Assembly (NCBI RefSeq): GCF_946221515.1
Contig: NZ_CAMJVK010000045.1
Coordinates: 1-9,058, forward strand
Length of the DNA stretch: 9,058 nucleotides
Source: an uncultured Fenollaria sp.
GTDB lineage: Bacteria; Bacillota; Clostridia; Tissierellales; Peptoniphilaceae
Direction: 5' to 3'
Shown here: positions 1-6,248 of the stretch, in pieces
How positions within the stretch are numbered: the stretch's first letter is position 1
How the letters are laid out: each line of letters starts with the position of its first letter
Translations under genes and position numbers: made by a program
The notes under the pieces: model-generated
Told to the model about the DNA's origin: nothing
Databases searched by the model: none
What the model saw: only the letters and a program-made list of their open reading frames with translations

Positions 1-54
1 TCACTAGAAACTATAAAGAAAGAAATTGATGAGTTCTTAAAATTAACTGAATAA
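1..54 (+). CDS. C-terminal end of an unidentified protein (partial)
   Basis: Frame 1 is open from the window edge to a TAA stop at 52-54 and encodes 17 residues (SLETIKKEIDEFLKLTE), a charged, probably helical tail. It is followed 21 nt later by a strong intrinsic terminator, as expected for the real end of a plus-strand gene. The fragment is too short to assign a family. The reading frame is inferred from the stop-terminator arrangement. Confidence 0.6.
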   Translation, partial: SLETIKKEIDEFLKLTE

Positions 55-75
55 AATTATTAAATAAATATTATT

Positions 76-111
76 AAACCTCTTTACTAAATTAAGTAGA
101 GAGGTTTTTTT
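76..111 (+). terminator. Intrinsic terminator of the upstream gene
   Basis: A 13-bp stem pairs 76-88 with 95-107 (one U-G wobble, the rest Watson-Crick) around a six-base AT loop, and runs into seven T residues at 105-111. It isolates the upstream gene from the padR promoter that begins only 10 nt later. Confidence 0.9.
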
Positions 112-120
112 ATAAATATA

Positions 121-149
121 TTGACATTAAATATACTATGTGGTACAAT
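121..149 (+). promoter_or_regulatory. Sigma-A promoter of the padR-HAAS unit
   Basis: A perfect -35 TTGACA lies at 121-126, followed by a 17-bp spacer and the -10 TACAAT at 144-149. The spacer ends in TGTGG (139-143), a TRTGN extended -10. Transcription should start near 156, giving a leader of about 33 nt. Confidence 0.85.
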
Positions 150-172
150 GTATATCGATAAGCAATGTATAT
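131..172 (+). promoter_or_regulatory. Possible PadR operator: dyad over the -10 plus a repeated half
   Basis: An imperfect inverted repeat is centred on 143: ATATAC at 131-136 pairs with GTATAT at 150-155, and TGT at 139-141 pairs with ACA at 145-147, with two mismatched pairs between the arms. It covers the end of the spacer and all of the -10. The ten bases CAATGTATAT at 146-155 recur exactly at 163-172. PadR repressors commonly bind dyads over their own promoter, so autoregulation is a reasonable inference. No binding evidence is available here. Confidence 0.45.
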
Positions 173-188
173 ATGAAAGGAGAATAAA

Positions 189-518
189 TTGAATACAGAT
201 TGGATTTCACAAATAAAAAGAGGTACCTTAGAATATGCTGTTTTGTTATTAATTAATAAATGTGATAGATACGGTTATGATTTAATTCAAACTTTAAACA
301 AGTATACAATGCTTAATACTAATGAGAGTACAATTTATCCACTTCTTAGAAGACTTATGAAAAATGGCTATCTCGAATCGTATTGGCAAAACATAGAAGA
401 AGGTACACCTCCAAGAAAATACTATAGAATAACAAAATCTGGAACTTTATATTTGGACAAACTTAAGTGTGACTGGTGTAAACTTATTGAGAATATTAAC
501 GATATAGAAAAGGAGTGA
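189..518 (+). CDS. PadR-family transcriptional regulator
   Basis: This 109-residue protein is the minimal PadR type: a winged helix-turn-helix and a short C-terminal helix for dimerisation. Family hallmarks are RGTLEYAVLLLI near residues 11-22, YGYDLIQ near 28-34, the recognition segment ESTIYPLLRRLMKNGYLES, and the wing with RKYYRITKSG. The start is TTG at 189, chosen because AAAGGAG lies at 176-182, six bases upstream, and the protein then begins at the normal family position. It precedes a HAAS membrane protein by 7 nt, an association common in Firmicutes, where the PadR is thought to control the pair and respond to envelope stress or small molecules. The ligand is unknown. Autoregulation is suggested by a dyad over the promoter. 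Confidence 0.92.
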   Translation: MNTDWISQIKRGTLEYAVLLLINKCDRYGYDLIQTLNKYTMLNTNESTIYPLLRRLMKNGYLESYWQNIEEGTPPRKYYRITKSGTLYLDKLKCDWCKLIENINDIEKE

Positions 519-525
519 TACTAAT

Positions 526-1107
526 ATGCAAGATGTAAAAATAAGTAATGATTTAGAAAAATATTTAACCCATGTTGATAGATACTTAAGATATTTGCCT
601 GTAAGTGAGAAAACAGATATTTTATCTGAGTTAAAAAGTTCATTTTATGAAAGGTTAATCTCTGGTCAATCAAGTGAAGAGATTCTTGCTAAAATGCCTT
701 CAGCAAAAGATTTAGCTGGTAATTATATTGATGATACTTTCGTTAAAACTAATAAATTATCTTTTAAAACATTATGTAAATATATATTATTTTTTTCATA
801 CTCTTCATTAATTTGGCTAGCTGTTATACCAACGCTTTTCACACTAGCTATTGGCTTGTTCTTATCAGGAATTATTAGTTTCGCTGCTGGTGTAATGGGA
901 TTATTAAAAGGGCTTTTCAATATTTCTTTTTTAAATAAAATTAAATTTATTTTTATTTATCATGAATTAAAAGGTATTTTAGCTTTATTAATGGGAATTT
1001 TATTTGCAATAATTTTTACTATTTTAGGAATTTTATTGTGGAAAGCTACAATCAAATGCATAGAGTTTACTAAATTTAAAAAATTAGAATTAAGAAACAG
1101 AGAGTAG
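526..1107 (+). CDS. HAAS/DUF1700-like membrane protein paired with PadR
   Basis: This 193-residue protein has a soluble helical N-terminal domain of about 75 residues. The pattern YLxxVDRYLRYLPVSEKTDI..EL, then IL..MPSAKDLAGNYI, is typical of the HAAS/DUF1700 domain found next to PadR regulators. The rest is membrane: hydrophobic stretches at about 84-128 (probably two passes) and 149-171, ending in a basic tail (KFKKLELRNR). The ATG at 526 has AAGGAG at 510-515, overlapping the end of padR, so the genes are co-transcribed and probably translationally coupled. In the family such proteins are thought to act as membrane sensors or partners for PadR; the precise role is not established. No putative-adhesin or transporter gene follows, and a terminator overlaps the stop codon. 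Confidence 0.8.
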   Translation: MQDVKISNDLEKYLTHVDRYLRYLPVSEKTDILSELKSSFYERLISGQSSEEILAKMPSAKDLAGNYIDDTFVKTNKLSFKTLCKYILFFSYSSLIWLAVIPTLFTLAIGLFLSGIISFAAGVMGLLKGLFNISFLNKIKFIFIYHELKGILALLMGILFAIIFTILGILLWKATIKCIEFTKFKKLELRNRE

Positions 1108-1123
1108 TTTTACTCTCTGTTTT
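1095..1123. terminator. Probable bidirectional terminator between the HAAS gene and tyrS
   Basis: A perfect 12-bp stem pairs 1095-1106 with 1111-1122 around the loop GTTT, with a short T run (1120-1123) on the plus strand. The HAAS stop codon (1105-1107) lies in the left arm and loop. On the minus strand the same hairpin sits 18 nt past the tyrS stop and is followed by TTTCTTAATT, so it can serve both convergent genes. Confidence 0.8.
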
Positions 1124-1140
1124 ACTTATATTTATTAAAT

Positions 1141-2361
1141 TTAATAAATAACTTTATGAAATACTTTTTTACCTTTCTTAATTAATAGCTCGCCATTTTT
1201 AAAATCATCAATTGTAATAACTTTTGCTGCATCGCATTCTTTTTCGCCATTAAGAAGAATGCCACCTTGGTTTATCAATTGTCTTGCCTCTGAATTTGAT
1301 TTACATAGATTTAATTCCTTTAATAAACTCAACAAACCTATACCTTCTTCAAAAATATTTTTATCCATTGTAGTACTAGGAATATTTTCCGAATCGGCAT
1401 TGCCACTGAATAGGGCACGGCTTGCTTCTAGTGCTTTGTCTGCATCTTCTTTGCTATGAACATCCTTAGTGATTTCATAGGCAAGTATTTCTTTTGCTTT
1501 GTTAATTTCGTTGTCTTTAAGCTTAGATAATTCATTTATTTCTTCCATAGGAAGCATTGTTAAAAGCTTTAAGAACTTAATAACGTCTCTGTCATCAACA
1601 TTTCTGAAGTATTGGAAAAGTTCATAAGGAGTAGTTTTTTCTCTGTCAAGCCAAACGGCGCCTGAAACGGTTTTACCCATCTTAACGCCATCAGCATTTG
1701 TTAATAGCTTAAGAGTCATAACGTAGGCTTGTTTACCTTCAAGTTTGTTTATTAGCTCAGTTCCTTCAAGCATGTTAGCCCATTGGTCCGATCCACCAAC
1801 TTGAAGAACGCAGCCGTAATTTCTATATAGCTCTAAGAAGTCATAAGCTTGCATTAACATGTAACCCATTTCGAAGAATGTTAGTCCAGAAGAAATTCTA
1901 TTCTTATAGCAATCATAAGCAAGCATCTTAGAAACGTTGAAGTTAACGCCTATAGTTCTCATAAAATCAAGGTACTTTACATCGCGAAGCCACTCTTTAT
2001 TGTCAACGTGCAATGCTTTGCCATCAGAAAAATCAATAAATCTTGACAATTGCTCAACAAAGATTCTAGCATTTTCGTTAATAGTTTCTTCAGTAAGAAG
2101 CTTTCTCATATCTTGCTTACCAGATGGGTCACCAATCATAGTTGTCGCTCCACCAGTTAAGCAGATAGCTCTGTGTCCAGCTGCTTGCAAGTGCTTCATA
2201 ACCATAAGCGTAATGTAGTGACCTATAGTTAATGAGTTTGCTGTTGCATCATAACCAGTGTAGAATGTAATTTTTTCATTATTTAATAAATTTCTTAGTT
2301 CATCTTCATAATTGCAGTTATCTATGTAACCTCTTTCTTTTAACACGTCAAAAACGTTCAT
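1141..2361 (-). CDS. tyrS: Tyrosyl-tRNA synthetase (TyrRS)
   Basis: This enzyme charges tRNA-Tyr with tyrosine in the cytoplasm. The 406-residue protein is full length for the bacterial TyrS family. The class I Rossmann catalytic domain shows the HIGH-equivalent TIGHY at 45-49, GDPSGK at 77-82, the tyrosine-pocket segment FFEMGYMLMQAYDFLEL at about 162-178, GGSDQWANM at 189-197 and the KMSKS-equivalent KMGKT at 227-231. The C-terminal portion (about 344-400) looks like an S4 RNA-binding domain. ATG at 2361 has AAAGGAG about seven bases upstream. It is a single-gene unit with its own promoter at 2387-2416. The leader is only about 20 nt, too short for the T-box that usually controls Firmicute tyrS genes. 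Confidence 0.97.
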   Translation of the reverse strand: MNVFDVLKERGYIDNCNYEDELRNLLNNEKITFYTGYDATANSLTIGHYITLMVMKHLQAAGHRAICLTGGATTMIGDPSGKQDMRKLLTEETINENARIFVEQLSRFIDFSDGKALHVDNKEWLRDVKYLDFMRTIGVNFNVSKMLAYDCYKNRISSGLTFFEMGYMLMQAYDFLELYRNYGCVLQVGGSDQWANMLEGTELINKLEGKQAYVMTLKLLTNADGVKMGKTVSGAVWLDREKTTPYELFQYFRNVDDRDVIKFLKLLTMLPMEEINELSKLKDNEINKAKEILAYEITKDVHSKEDADKALEASRALFSGNADSENIPSTTMDKNIFEEGIGLLSLLKELNLCKSNSEARQLINQGGILLNGEKECDAAKVITIDDFKNGELLIKKGKKVFHKVIY

Positions 2362-2386
2362 AAAATCACTCCTTTAAACTGCCTTG

Positions 2387-2416
2387 ATTATAACATATTT
2401 CTAAATAATTTGTCAA
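2387..2416 (-). promoter_or_regulatory. Sigma-A promoter of tyrS
   Basis: Read on the minus strand, TTGACA (2416-2411) and TATAAT (2392-2387) are both exact consensus hexamers, separated by 18 bp. The spacer ends in TATGT (2397-2393), a TRTGN extended -10. Transcription should start near 2380, about 20 nt before the tyrS ATG. Confidence 0.9.
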
Positions 2417-2428
2417 TCTATAAGCATG

Positions 2429-2456
2429 AAAAAGGATGGGCACTTGTCCCATCCTT
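2429..2456 (-). terminator. Terminator of the superoxide reductase gene
   Basis: On the minus strand a 9-bp stem (AAGGATGGG / CCCATCCTT, 2456-2448 with 2440-2432) encloses a seven-base loop. A run of five T (2433-2429) begins in the last stem pairs. It lies 11 nt past the stop of the reductase and just upstream of the tyrS promoter, so the two minus-strand genes are separate units. Confidence 0.85.
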
Positions 2457-2467
2457 ATAAGCTTAAA

Positions 2468-2821
2468 TTATATTTCTTCTGAGTTTTCCCATAAACCATG
2501 GATATTGCAGTAGCTTAATGCAAGTAGAGTACCCTTAGCATTAGCTTTTAGCTTAACGCTCATTGATGGTTCAGTGAATAAATCTGATTCGCCATGAGCT
2601 GATGCTACATAGCTAGCTACTTCAACAGGAATTTCTTTTCCTTCAGGTACGAAGAATAACTTCATCCATGCTATGTGGTGTTCAAGAGTGTTTGGATGAG
2701 CAATTTCATCTCCAACACTTACGCAAACCTTTAAATCGTCTGCTTCTTTTGATACGTGTATAACTGGAACGTGCTTTTCGCTCTTCCAATCTGCGCTTTT
2801 AATTAATTCTGATAATTTCAT
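2468..2821 (-). CDS. Superoxide reductase, one-iron neelaredoxin class
   Basis: This cytoplasmic enzyme reduces superoxide to peroxide without making oxygen, a defence typical of anaerobes. The 117-residue protein is the one-domain (class II) form, without the N-terminal desulforedoxin domain. All ligands of the square-pyramidal Fe(His)4Cys centre are visible: H17 (in EKHVPVI), H42 and H48 (HPNTLEHH), C105 and H108 (YCNIHG). E15 and K16, which act near the iron, are present. ATG at 2821 was chosen because AAGGGGG precedes it by about eight bases and MKLSELIKSADW matches the family N-terminus. An in-frame ATG at 2875 would add 18 atypical residues. Electrons normally come from rubredoxin, not encoded here. 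I saw no clear promoter for it in 2822-2951. Confidence 0.95.
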   Translation of the reverse strand: MKLSELIKSADWKSEKHVPVIHVSKEADDLKVCVSVGDEIAHPNTLEHHIAWMKLFFVPEGKEIPVEVASYVASAHGESDLFTEPSMSVKLKANAKGTLLALSYCNIHGLWENSEEI

Positions 2822-2904
2822 TTTATCAACCCCCTTGTGAAACATATATACCCAAAGATGATTTTTAATACACATTTATTCGAAAATATTTATTAATATA
2901 TTCA

Positions 2905-2933
2905 TTGTTTAATAAGCTAATATATGTTATAAT
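2905..2933 (+). promoter_or_regulatory. Promoter of the RNA methyltransferase-phosphatase pair
   Basis: TTGTTT at 2905-2910, a 17-bp spacer and a consensus TATAAT at 2928-2933, with TATGT (2923-2927) as a TRTGN extended -10. The expected start near 2940 leaves a leader of only about 12 nt before the ATG at 2952. Confidence 0.8.
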
Positions 2934-2951
2934 TGTTATGGAAGTGATAGT

Positions 2952-4076
2952 ATGTATGAATTAATTGCAACAAGTTCATTTGGCTTAGAAGCAATAGTTA
3001 AAAGAGAATTAAATGATTTAGGTTTAGAAGTTACAAAAACTGATAACGGTCACATTTATTTCAATGGCGATGCCATAGACATAGCAAGGGCAAATATTAA
3101 TCTTAGATGTGCTGACAGGGTACTAATAAACTTAAAGAGCTTCAAGGCAGAGAGCTTTGAAGAGCTTTTTGATGGCATATATGAGCTTCCATGGAATGAT
3201 ATTTTAGATGAAGACTCTAATTTTATAGTCGAGGGTCGTTCACACAAGTCAAAGCTATTCTCAATATCTGACTGCCAAAGGATTACTGAGAAGGCTATAA
3301 TAAAGAAACTACAAATGAGGCACGATATAAGTAGATTCACTAAATCATCTCATAGACACAGACTTGAAATATCTCTATTAAATGACATTGCAAGCATCAC
3401 GCTTGACACTTCAGGAGACAGCCTTCACAAGAGAGGCTATAGGGACAAACAAGGCGCTGCGCCTTTAAAGGAGACTATGGCGGCGGCACTTGTTAAGCTG
3501 TCGTTTTATAATAAGGATAGACCTTTCTTTGATCCTTTCTGTGGTTCAGGCACTATACCTATAGAAGCTCTATTAATAGCTAGAAATATTGCTCCTGGGT
3601 TAGATAGAGATTTCGACAGTATGAACTTTAAGTTTATAGATGCTGACTTATTTAAAAAGGCTAGACTAGAAGCGATGGAGAAGATTGATTATAAGTCAAA
3701 GGTATACATCGACGCGAGTGATATATCGCACAAATCCATTGCCATAGCGAAACATAATCTTGAAAATCTTGGTCTAAGTGATGATATAAGGTTTTTTGTA
3801 AAAGATTTTAGAGATGTAGATATCAAGAATAACTACGGAGTAATGATTACAAATCCGCCATATGGTAAACGTCTTGAGGAAGATAATCTAAGGAGTTTAT
3901 ACAGTGATTTTGGTAAAAAGATAAAAAATTTAGATACATGGTCGATATATGTTTTAACTTCATATGAAGATATAGAAAGAGACTTTGCTAGAAAGGCTGA
4001 CAAGAACAGAAAGCTTTACAACGGAAGTTTAAAGACGTATTACTATCAATTTTATGGCAAGAAGCCTGAGAAATAG
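2952..4076 (+). CDS. THUMP-domain class I SAM-dependent RNA methyltransferase (RlmL/YpsC type)
   Basis: This 374-residue protein probably makes N2-methylguanosine in 23S rRNA. It corresponds to the N-terminal (RlmL) half of the E. coli RlmKL fusion, which modifies G2445. A ferredoxin-like and THUMP RNA-binding region (about 1-155) starts with YELIATSSFGLEAIVKREL, followed by HKRGYR at 159-164. The Rossmann methyltransferase domain has the SAM loop DPFCGSGT at 194-201 and the catalytic NPPYGKR at 301-307; NPPY is the signature of amino-group methylation. ATG at 2952 is preceded by a modest GGAAGTGA. The downstream phosphatase gene starts 16 nt after the stop, so the two are an operon. The exact rRNA target is inferred from the family and not shown by the sequence. 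Confidence 0.9.
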   Translation: MYELIATSSFGLEAIVKRELNDLGLEVTKTDNGHIYFNGDAIDIARANINLRCADRVLINLKSFKAESFEELFDGIYELPWNDILDEDSNFIVEGRSHKSKLFSISDCQRITEKAIIKKLQMRHDISRFTKSSHRHRLEISLLNDIASITLDTSGDSLHKRGYRDKQGAAPLKETMAAALVKLSFYNKDRPFFDPFCGSGTIPIEALLIARNIAPGLDRDFDSMNFKFIDADLFKKARLEAMEKIDYKSKVYIDASDISHKSIAIAKHNLENLGLSDDIRFFVKDFRDVDIKNNYGVMITNPPYGKRLEEDNLRSLYSDFGKKIKNLDTWSIYVLTSYEDIERDFARKADKNRKLYNGSLKTYYYQFYGKKPEK

Positions 4077-4092
4077 GGGAGGTTATTTTACT

Positions 4093-5196
4093 ATGGAAAG
4101 AAAAGATGAAATATTAGATAAAATACTCTCCGTCGAAGTTTTGGATGCCATGGCAGATTGGGTTAAGGTAGTTAATATAAAAGGCAAGATACTTTATGCT
4201 AACCAAGCTCTTAAAGATGCGATAGGCTACGACCCAACTGGTACTAATACTGATGATTTAGATGATTTTTTAAAGCTTGATACGAGCGAAACAACTAGCG
4301 CTATTGAAAAGAATGAGATTATACAAAAGGAATTAAACATTGGCGACAATTACTATCAAGTGAAGTGCTCGCCAATATATGATGAGAAGATGAATCCTAT
4401 CGCCATAGTTGAAGTGTTTAGAGATGTTACAAGAGAGAGGGTTCTAGAGCTTCAACTTATTCAAAGCAATGAGAATGTTTTTCATGATATGGAAATTACT
4501 AAAAGAATACAAAAGAGCATTCTTCCAGTAAAAACTAAATATAAAAACATTGCTATAGACTACTTATATGAAGCGACTGAAACGCTATCTGGCGATATGT
4601 TTGATATATTTGAGATAGAGAAGGATACTTATGTAATCTACATCGCTGACGTTGCAGGCCATGGTATAGCAGCTTCTATGCTAACTATGTTTATTAGACA
4701 AACTGTTAGAAATTTAAATAAGAATAATTACAAACCTGAAGTTGCTCTTAAGCATATAAGTGATAAGTTTTTGGAACTTAATTTGCAAAGTGACAGATAT
4801 ATAACTATATTCTACGGGGTTTATTACGCGGACAAAGAAGAATTTGTTTACGCAAATGCTGGTCACAACTCGATGCCAATAATATTTAATGATAATAAGA
4901 TATCTGTTTTAGAGGCAAAGGGTAGACCTATAATGAGTATAGACTTAGGCAATGAATATGAAGTAAAGAAAACTGCACTCAGGGCAGGCGATAAATTGTT
5001 TTTATATACAGATGGTATAGTTGAGAGCAAAAACGCTCATGGCGAAGAATTTGGTATGGATAGGCTTATAACAACAATACTTAGTAAGCCAAATAAATTA
5101 CTCAAAGCTATAGACATAGCAGTACTTCAATACTCCTTTGGTGATCAAAGAGATGACTTCGCTATGCTATTAGTAGATATAGATGAAATGCAATAG
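4093..5196 (+). CDS. PAS-SpoIIE (RsbU-like) PP2C serine phosphatase
   Basis: This 367-residue protein combines an N-terminal PAS sensor (about 15-113; DWVKVVNIKGKILYANQAL, ending VEVFRDVT) with a short helical linker (113-140, ending ITKRIQKSILP) and a C-terminal SpoIIE-type phosphatase domain. Metal-binding residues are in place: SGDMFD at 166-171, DVAGHG at 186-191, YTDG at 305-308 and QRDDF at 352-356. No membrane segment is seen, so it is probably cytoplasmic. Relatives such as RsbU and SpoIIE dephosphorylate anti-anti-sigma (STAS) proteins, with PAS tuning activity; no STAS or anti-sigma kinase gene lies nearby, so its partner is unknown. ATG at 4093 follows GGGGAGG at 4076-4082; an in-frame ATG at 4054 would overlap the methyltransferase and add 13 residues lacking family character. 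Confidence 0.92.
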   Translation: MERKDEILDKILSVEVLDAMADWVKVVNIKGKILYANQALKDAIGYDPTGTNTDDLDDFLKLDTSETTSAIEKNEIIQKELNIGDNYYQVKCSPIYDEKMNPIAIVEVFRDVTRERVLELQLIQSNENVFHDMEITKRIQKSILPVKTKYKNIAIDYLYEATETLSGDMFDIFEIEKDTYVIYIADVAGHGIAASMLTMFIRQTVRNLNKNNYKPEVALKHISDKFLELNLQSDRYITIFYGVYYADKEEFVYANAGHNSMPIIFNDNKISVLEAKGRPIMSIDLGNEYEVKKTALRAGDKLFLYTDGIVESKNAHGEEFGMDRLITTILSKPNKLLKAIDIAVLQYSFGDQRDDFAMLLVDIDEMQ

Positions 5197-5203
5197 ATAA
5201 AGC

Positions 5204-5233
5204 AAAAGCTCTTCTTAAGCAAGAAGAGCTTTT
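5204..5233. terminator. Bidirectional terminator between the phosphatase and hydrolase genes
   Basis: A perfect 13-bp stem (AAAAGCTCTTCTT at 5204-5216 with its complement at 5221-5233) has a four-base loop. The flanking A4 and T4 tracts give a short T tail in both directions. It starts 8 nt after the phosphatase stop and contains the stop codon of the convergent hydrolase gene (5217-5215). Confidence 0.88.
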
Positions 5234-6114
5234 AATATGTCCTGAAATACTTTTTCCTTTTCAATATCATGAAGTAGTTCATGTTTTAAATTGTCATACT
5301 CTATAAGTTCTAGATCTTCTATACCAACGCTTCTTAATAGGCCATATATTTGTTTAATGCCTAACTCGAAGTTTGATAGAGGATCTTTTTTACCTGAAAA
5401 TAAATATATAGGTAAGTCTTTTGGTATATATTTTAAATTTTCTCTTCTAGTTGCTTTATCAACGCCATGTATAAGCATTTGGAAGAAGCCGTTACTGTAT
5501 TCAAAGATACACAATTCATCTTGTAAGAACTTGGCTCTTTCCTCTGGATCTGATGTTAGCATATCTTCTTGAACGTTTTTACTCATGAAGTCAAAAGATT
5601 TTTGATTAAGAGATTCATTCTTTGCGTCGTAGCCTTCCTTTGAAATAACAACTTTTAAGAATACCTTAAATAATTTATTTAAGAAGATAGGGCATTTAAC
5701 GCTAGATAGTAAAAACATTTTATCAATGTTCTCGCCATACTTATAAGCATATGTTCTAGCAAGTATTGAGCCCATGGAGTGGCCTAGTAATACGACTTTT
5801 TTACCTGGATTTTCTTTTCTTATAATTGAATTTAACATATCGATGTCGTCAACCATCTTCATCCAAGCGTTATTCTTAGGAACTATACCTAAGTGATCCT
5901 TATCTTCAGCAGTCATACCATGGCCTCTAAGGTCAAGCGCGTATGACGATATGCCATTAGCTTGTAAGAATCTAGCAAACTCATCGTATCTCATAGCGTG
6001 ATCATGCATGCCGTGAACTATTTCCACACAAAGTTTGGGGTCTTCAGCTTTCCATTCTAAATATTTTATTTTAGTTTTGTCCCTTGCCGTGAATTCTAAA
6101 TAATTTTTTTCCAT
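5215..6114 (-). CDS. Alpha/beta-fold hydrolase, monoacylglycerol lipase/lysophospholipase-like
   Basis: This 299-residue protein is a complete serine hydrolase of the S33/PldB-like group. The oxyanion-hole segment VHGMHDHAMRYDEFA is at 33-47, YALDLRGHG at 58-66, and the nucleophile elbow GHSMGS at 111-116 puts the serine at 113. The cap covers roughly 140-220, D244 (GKKDPLSN) is the acid and H278 (NLKHELLHD) the base. No signal peptide or membrane segment is seen, so it is probably intracellular. Such enzymes hydrolyse monoacylglycerols, lysophospholipids or small esters; the substrate cannot be read from the sequence. ATG at 6114 follows AAGGTGAGG closely. It is a single-gene unit divergent from cutC, with its promoter at 6153-6181. 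Confidence 0.88.
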   Translation of the reverse strand: MEKNYLEFTARDKTKIKYLEWKAEDPKLCVEIVHGMHDHAMRYDEFARFLQANGISSYALDLRGHGMTAEDKDHLGIVPKNNAWMKMVDDIDMLNSIIRKENPGKKVVLLGHSMGSILARTYAYKYGENIDKMFLLSSVKCPIFLNKLFKVFLKVVISKEGYDAKNESLNQKSFDFMSKNVQEDMLTSDPEERAKFLQDELCIFEYSNGFFQMLIHGVDKATRRENLKYIPKDLPIYLFSGKKDPLSNFELGIKQIYGLLRSVGIEDLELIEYDNLKHELLHDIEKEKVFQDILKALLA

Positions 6115-6152
6115 TTACCTCACCTTAAAAAATATTACTTCCCCTTTTAGAT

Positions 6153-6181
6153 ATTATACTATATTTCTAAGTAATAATCAA
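6153..6181 (-). promoter_or_regulatory. Promoter of the alpha/beta hydrolase gene
   Basis: On the minus strand TTGATT (6181-6176), a 17-bp spacer and a consensus TATAAT (6158-6153). The bases before the -10 are TATAG, so the TRTGN extension found at the other promoters is absent here. The start is expected near 6146, about 30 nt before the ATG. Confidence 0.8.
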
Positions 6182-6185
6182 TATT

Positions 6186-6216
6186 TTAACTATTATAAGT
6201 CAATTTATGATATAAT
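6186..6216 (+). promoter_or_regulatory. Promoter of cutC (extended -10)
   Basis: A consensus TATAAT at 6211-6216 is preceded by TATGA (6206-6210), a TRTGN extension. The only -35 candidate is TTAACT at 6186-6191, at a long 19-bp spacing, so the extended -10 probably carries most of the recognition. Its upstream edge abuts the -35 of the divergent hydrolase promoter. Confidence 0.65.
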
Positions 6217-6248
6217 AAAAGTACTGAAATCACATTGGAGGAATTTTT

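Noticed and set aside
1937..2218. 93-codon open frame on the plus strand inside tyrS
   Set aside because: Fully antisense to conserved TyrRS catalytic motifs, with no family features; a shadow frame. The same applies to open frames antisense to the gene at 2952-4076 (3056-3340), the hydrolase (5291-5572) and glmL (7769-7960).
2362..2467. T-box leader for tyrS
   Set aside because: The space holds a consensus promoter and the neighbour's terminator; the transcribed leader is about 20 nt and has no T-box sequence or specifier stem.
2822..2875. Longer superoxide reductase starting at ATG 2875
   Set aside because: The extra 18 residues do not resemble the family and would span the good ribosome-binding site that serves the ATG at 2821.
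4054..4092. Longer phosphatase starting at ATG 4054
   Set aside because: This start lies inside the methyltransferase coding sequence; GGGGAGG at 4076-4082 points to ATG 4093 instead.
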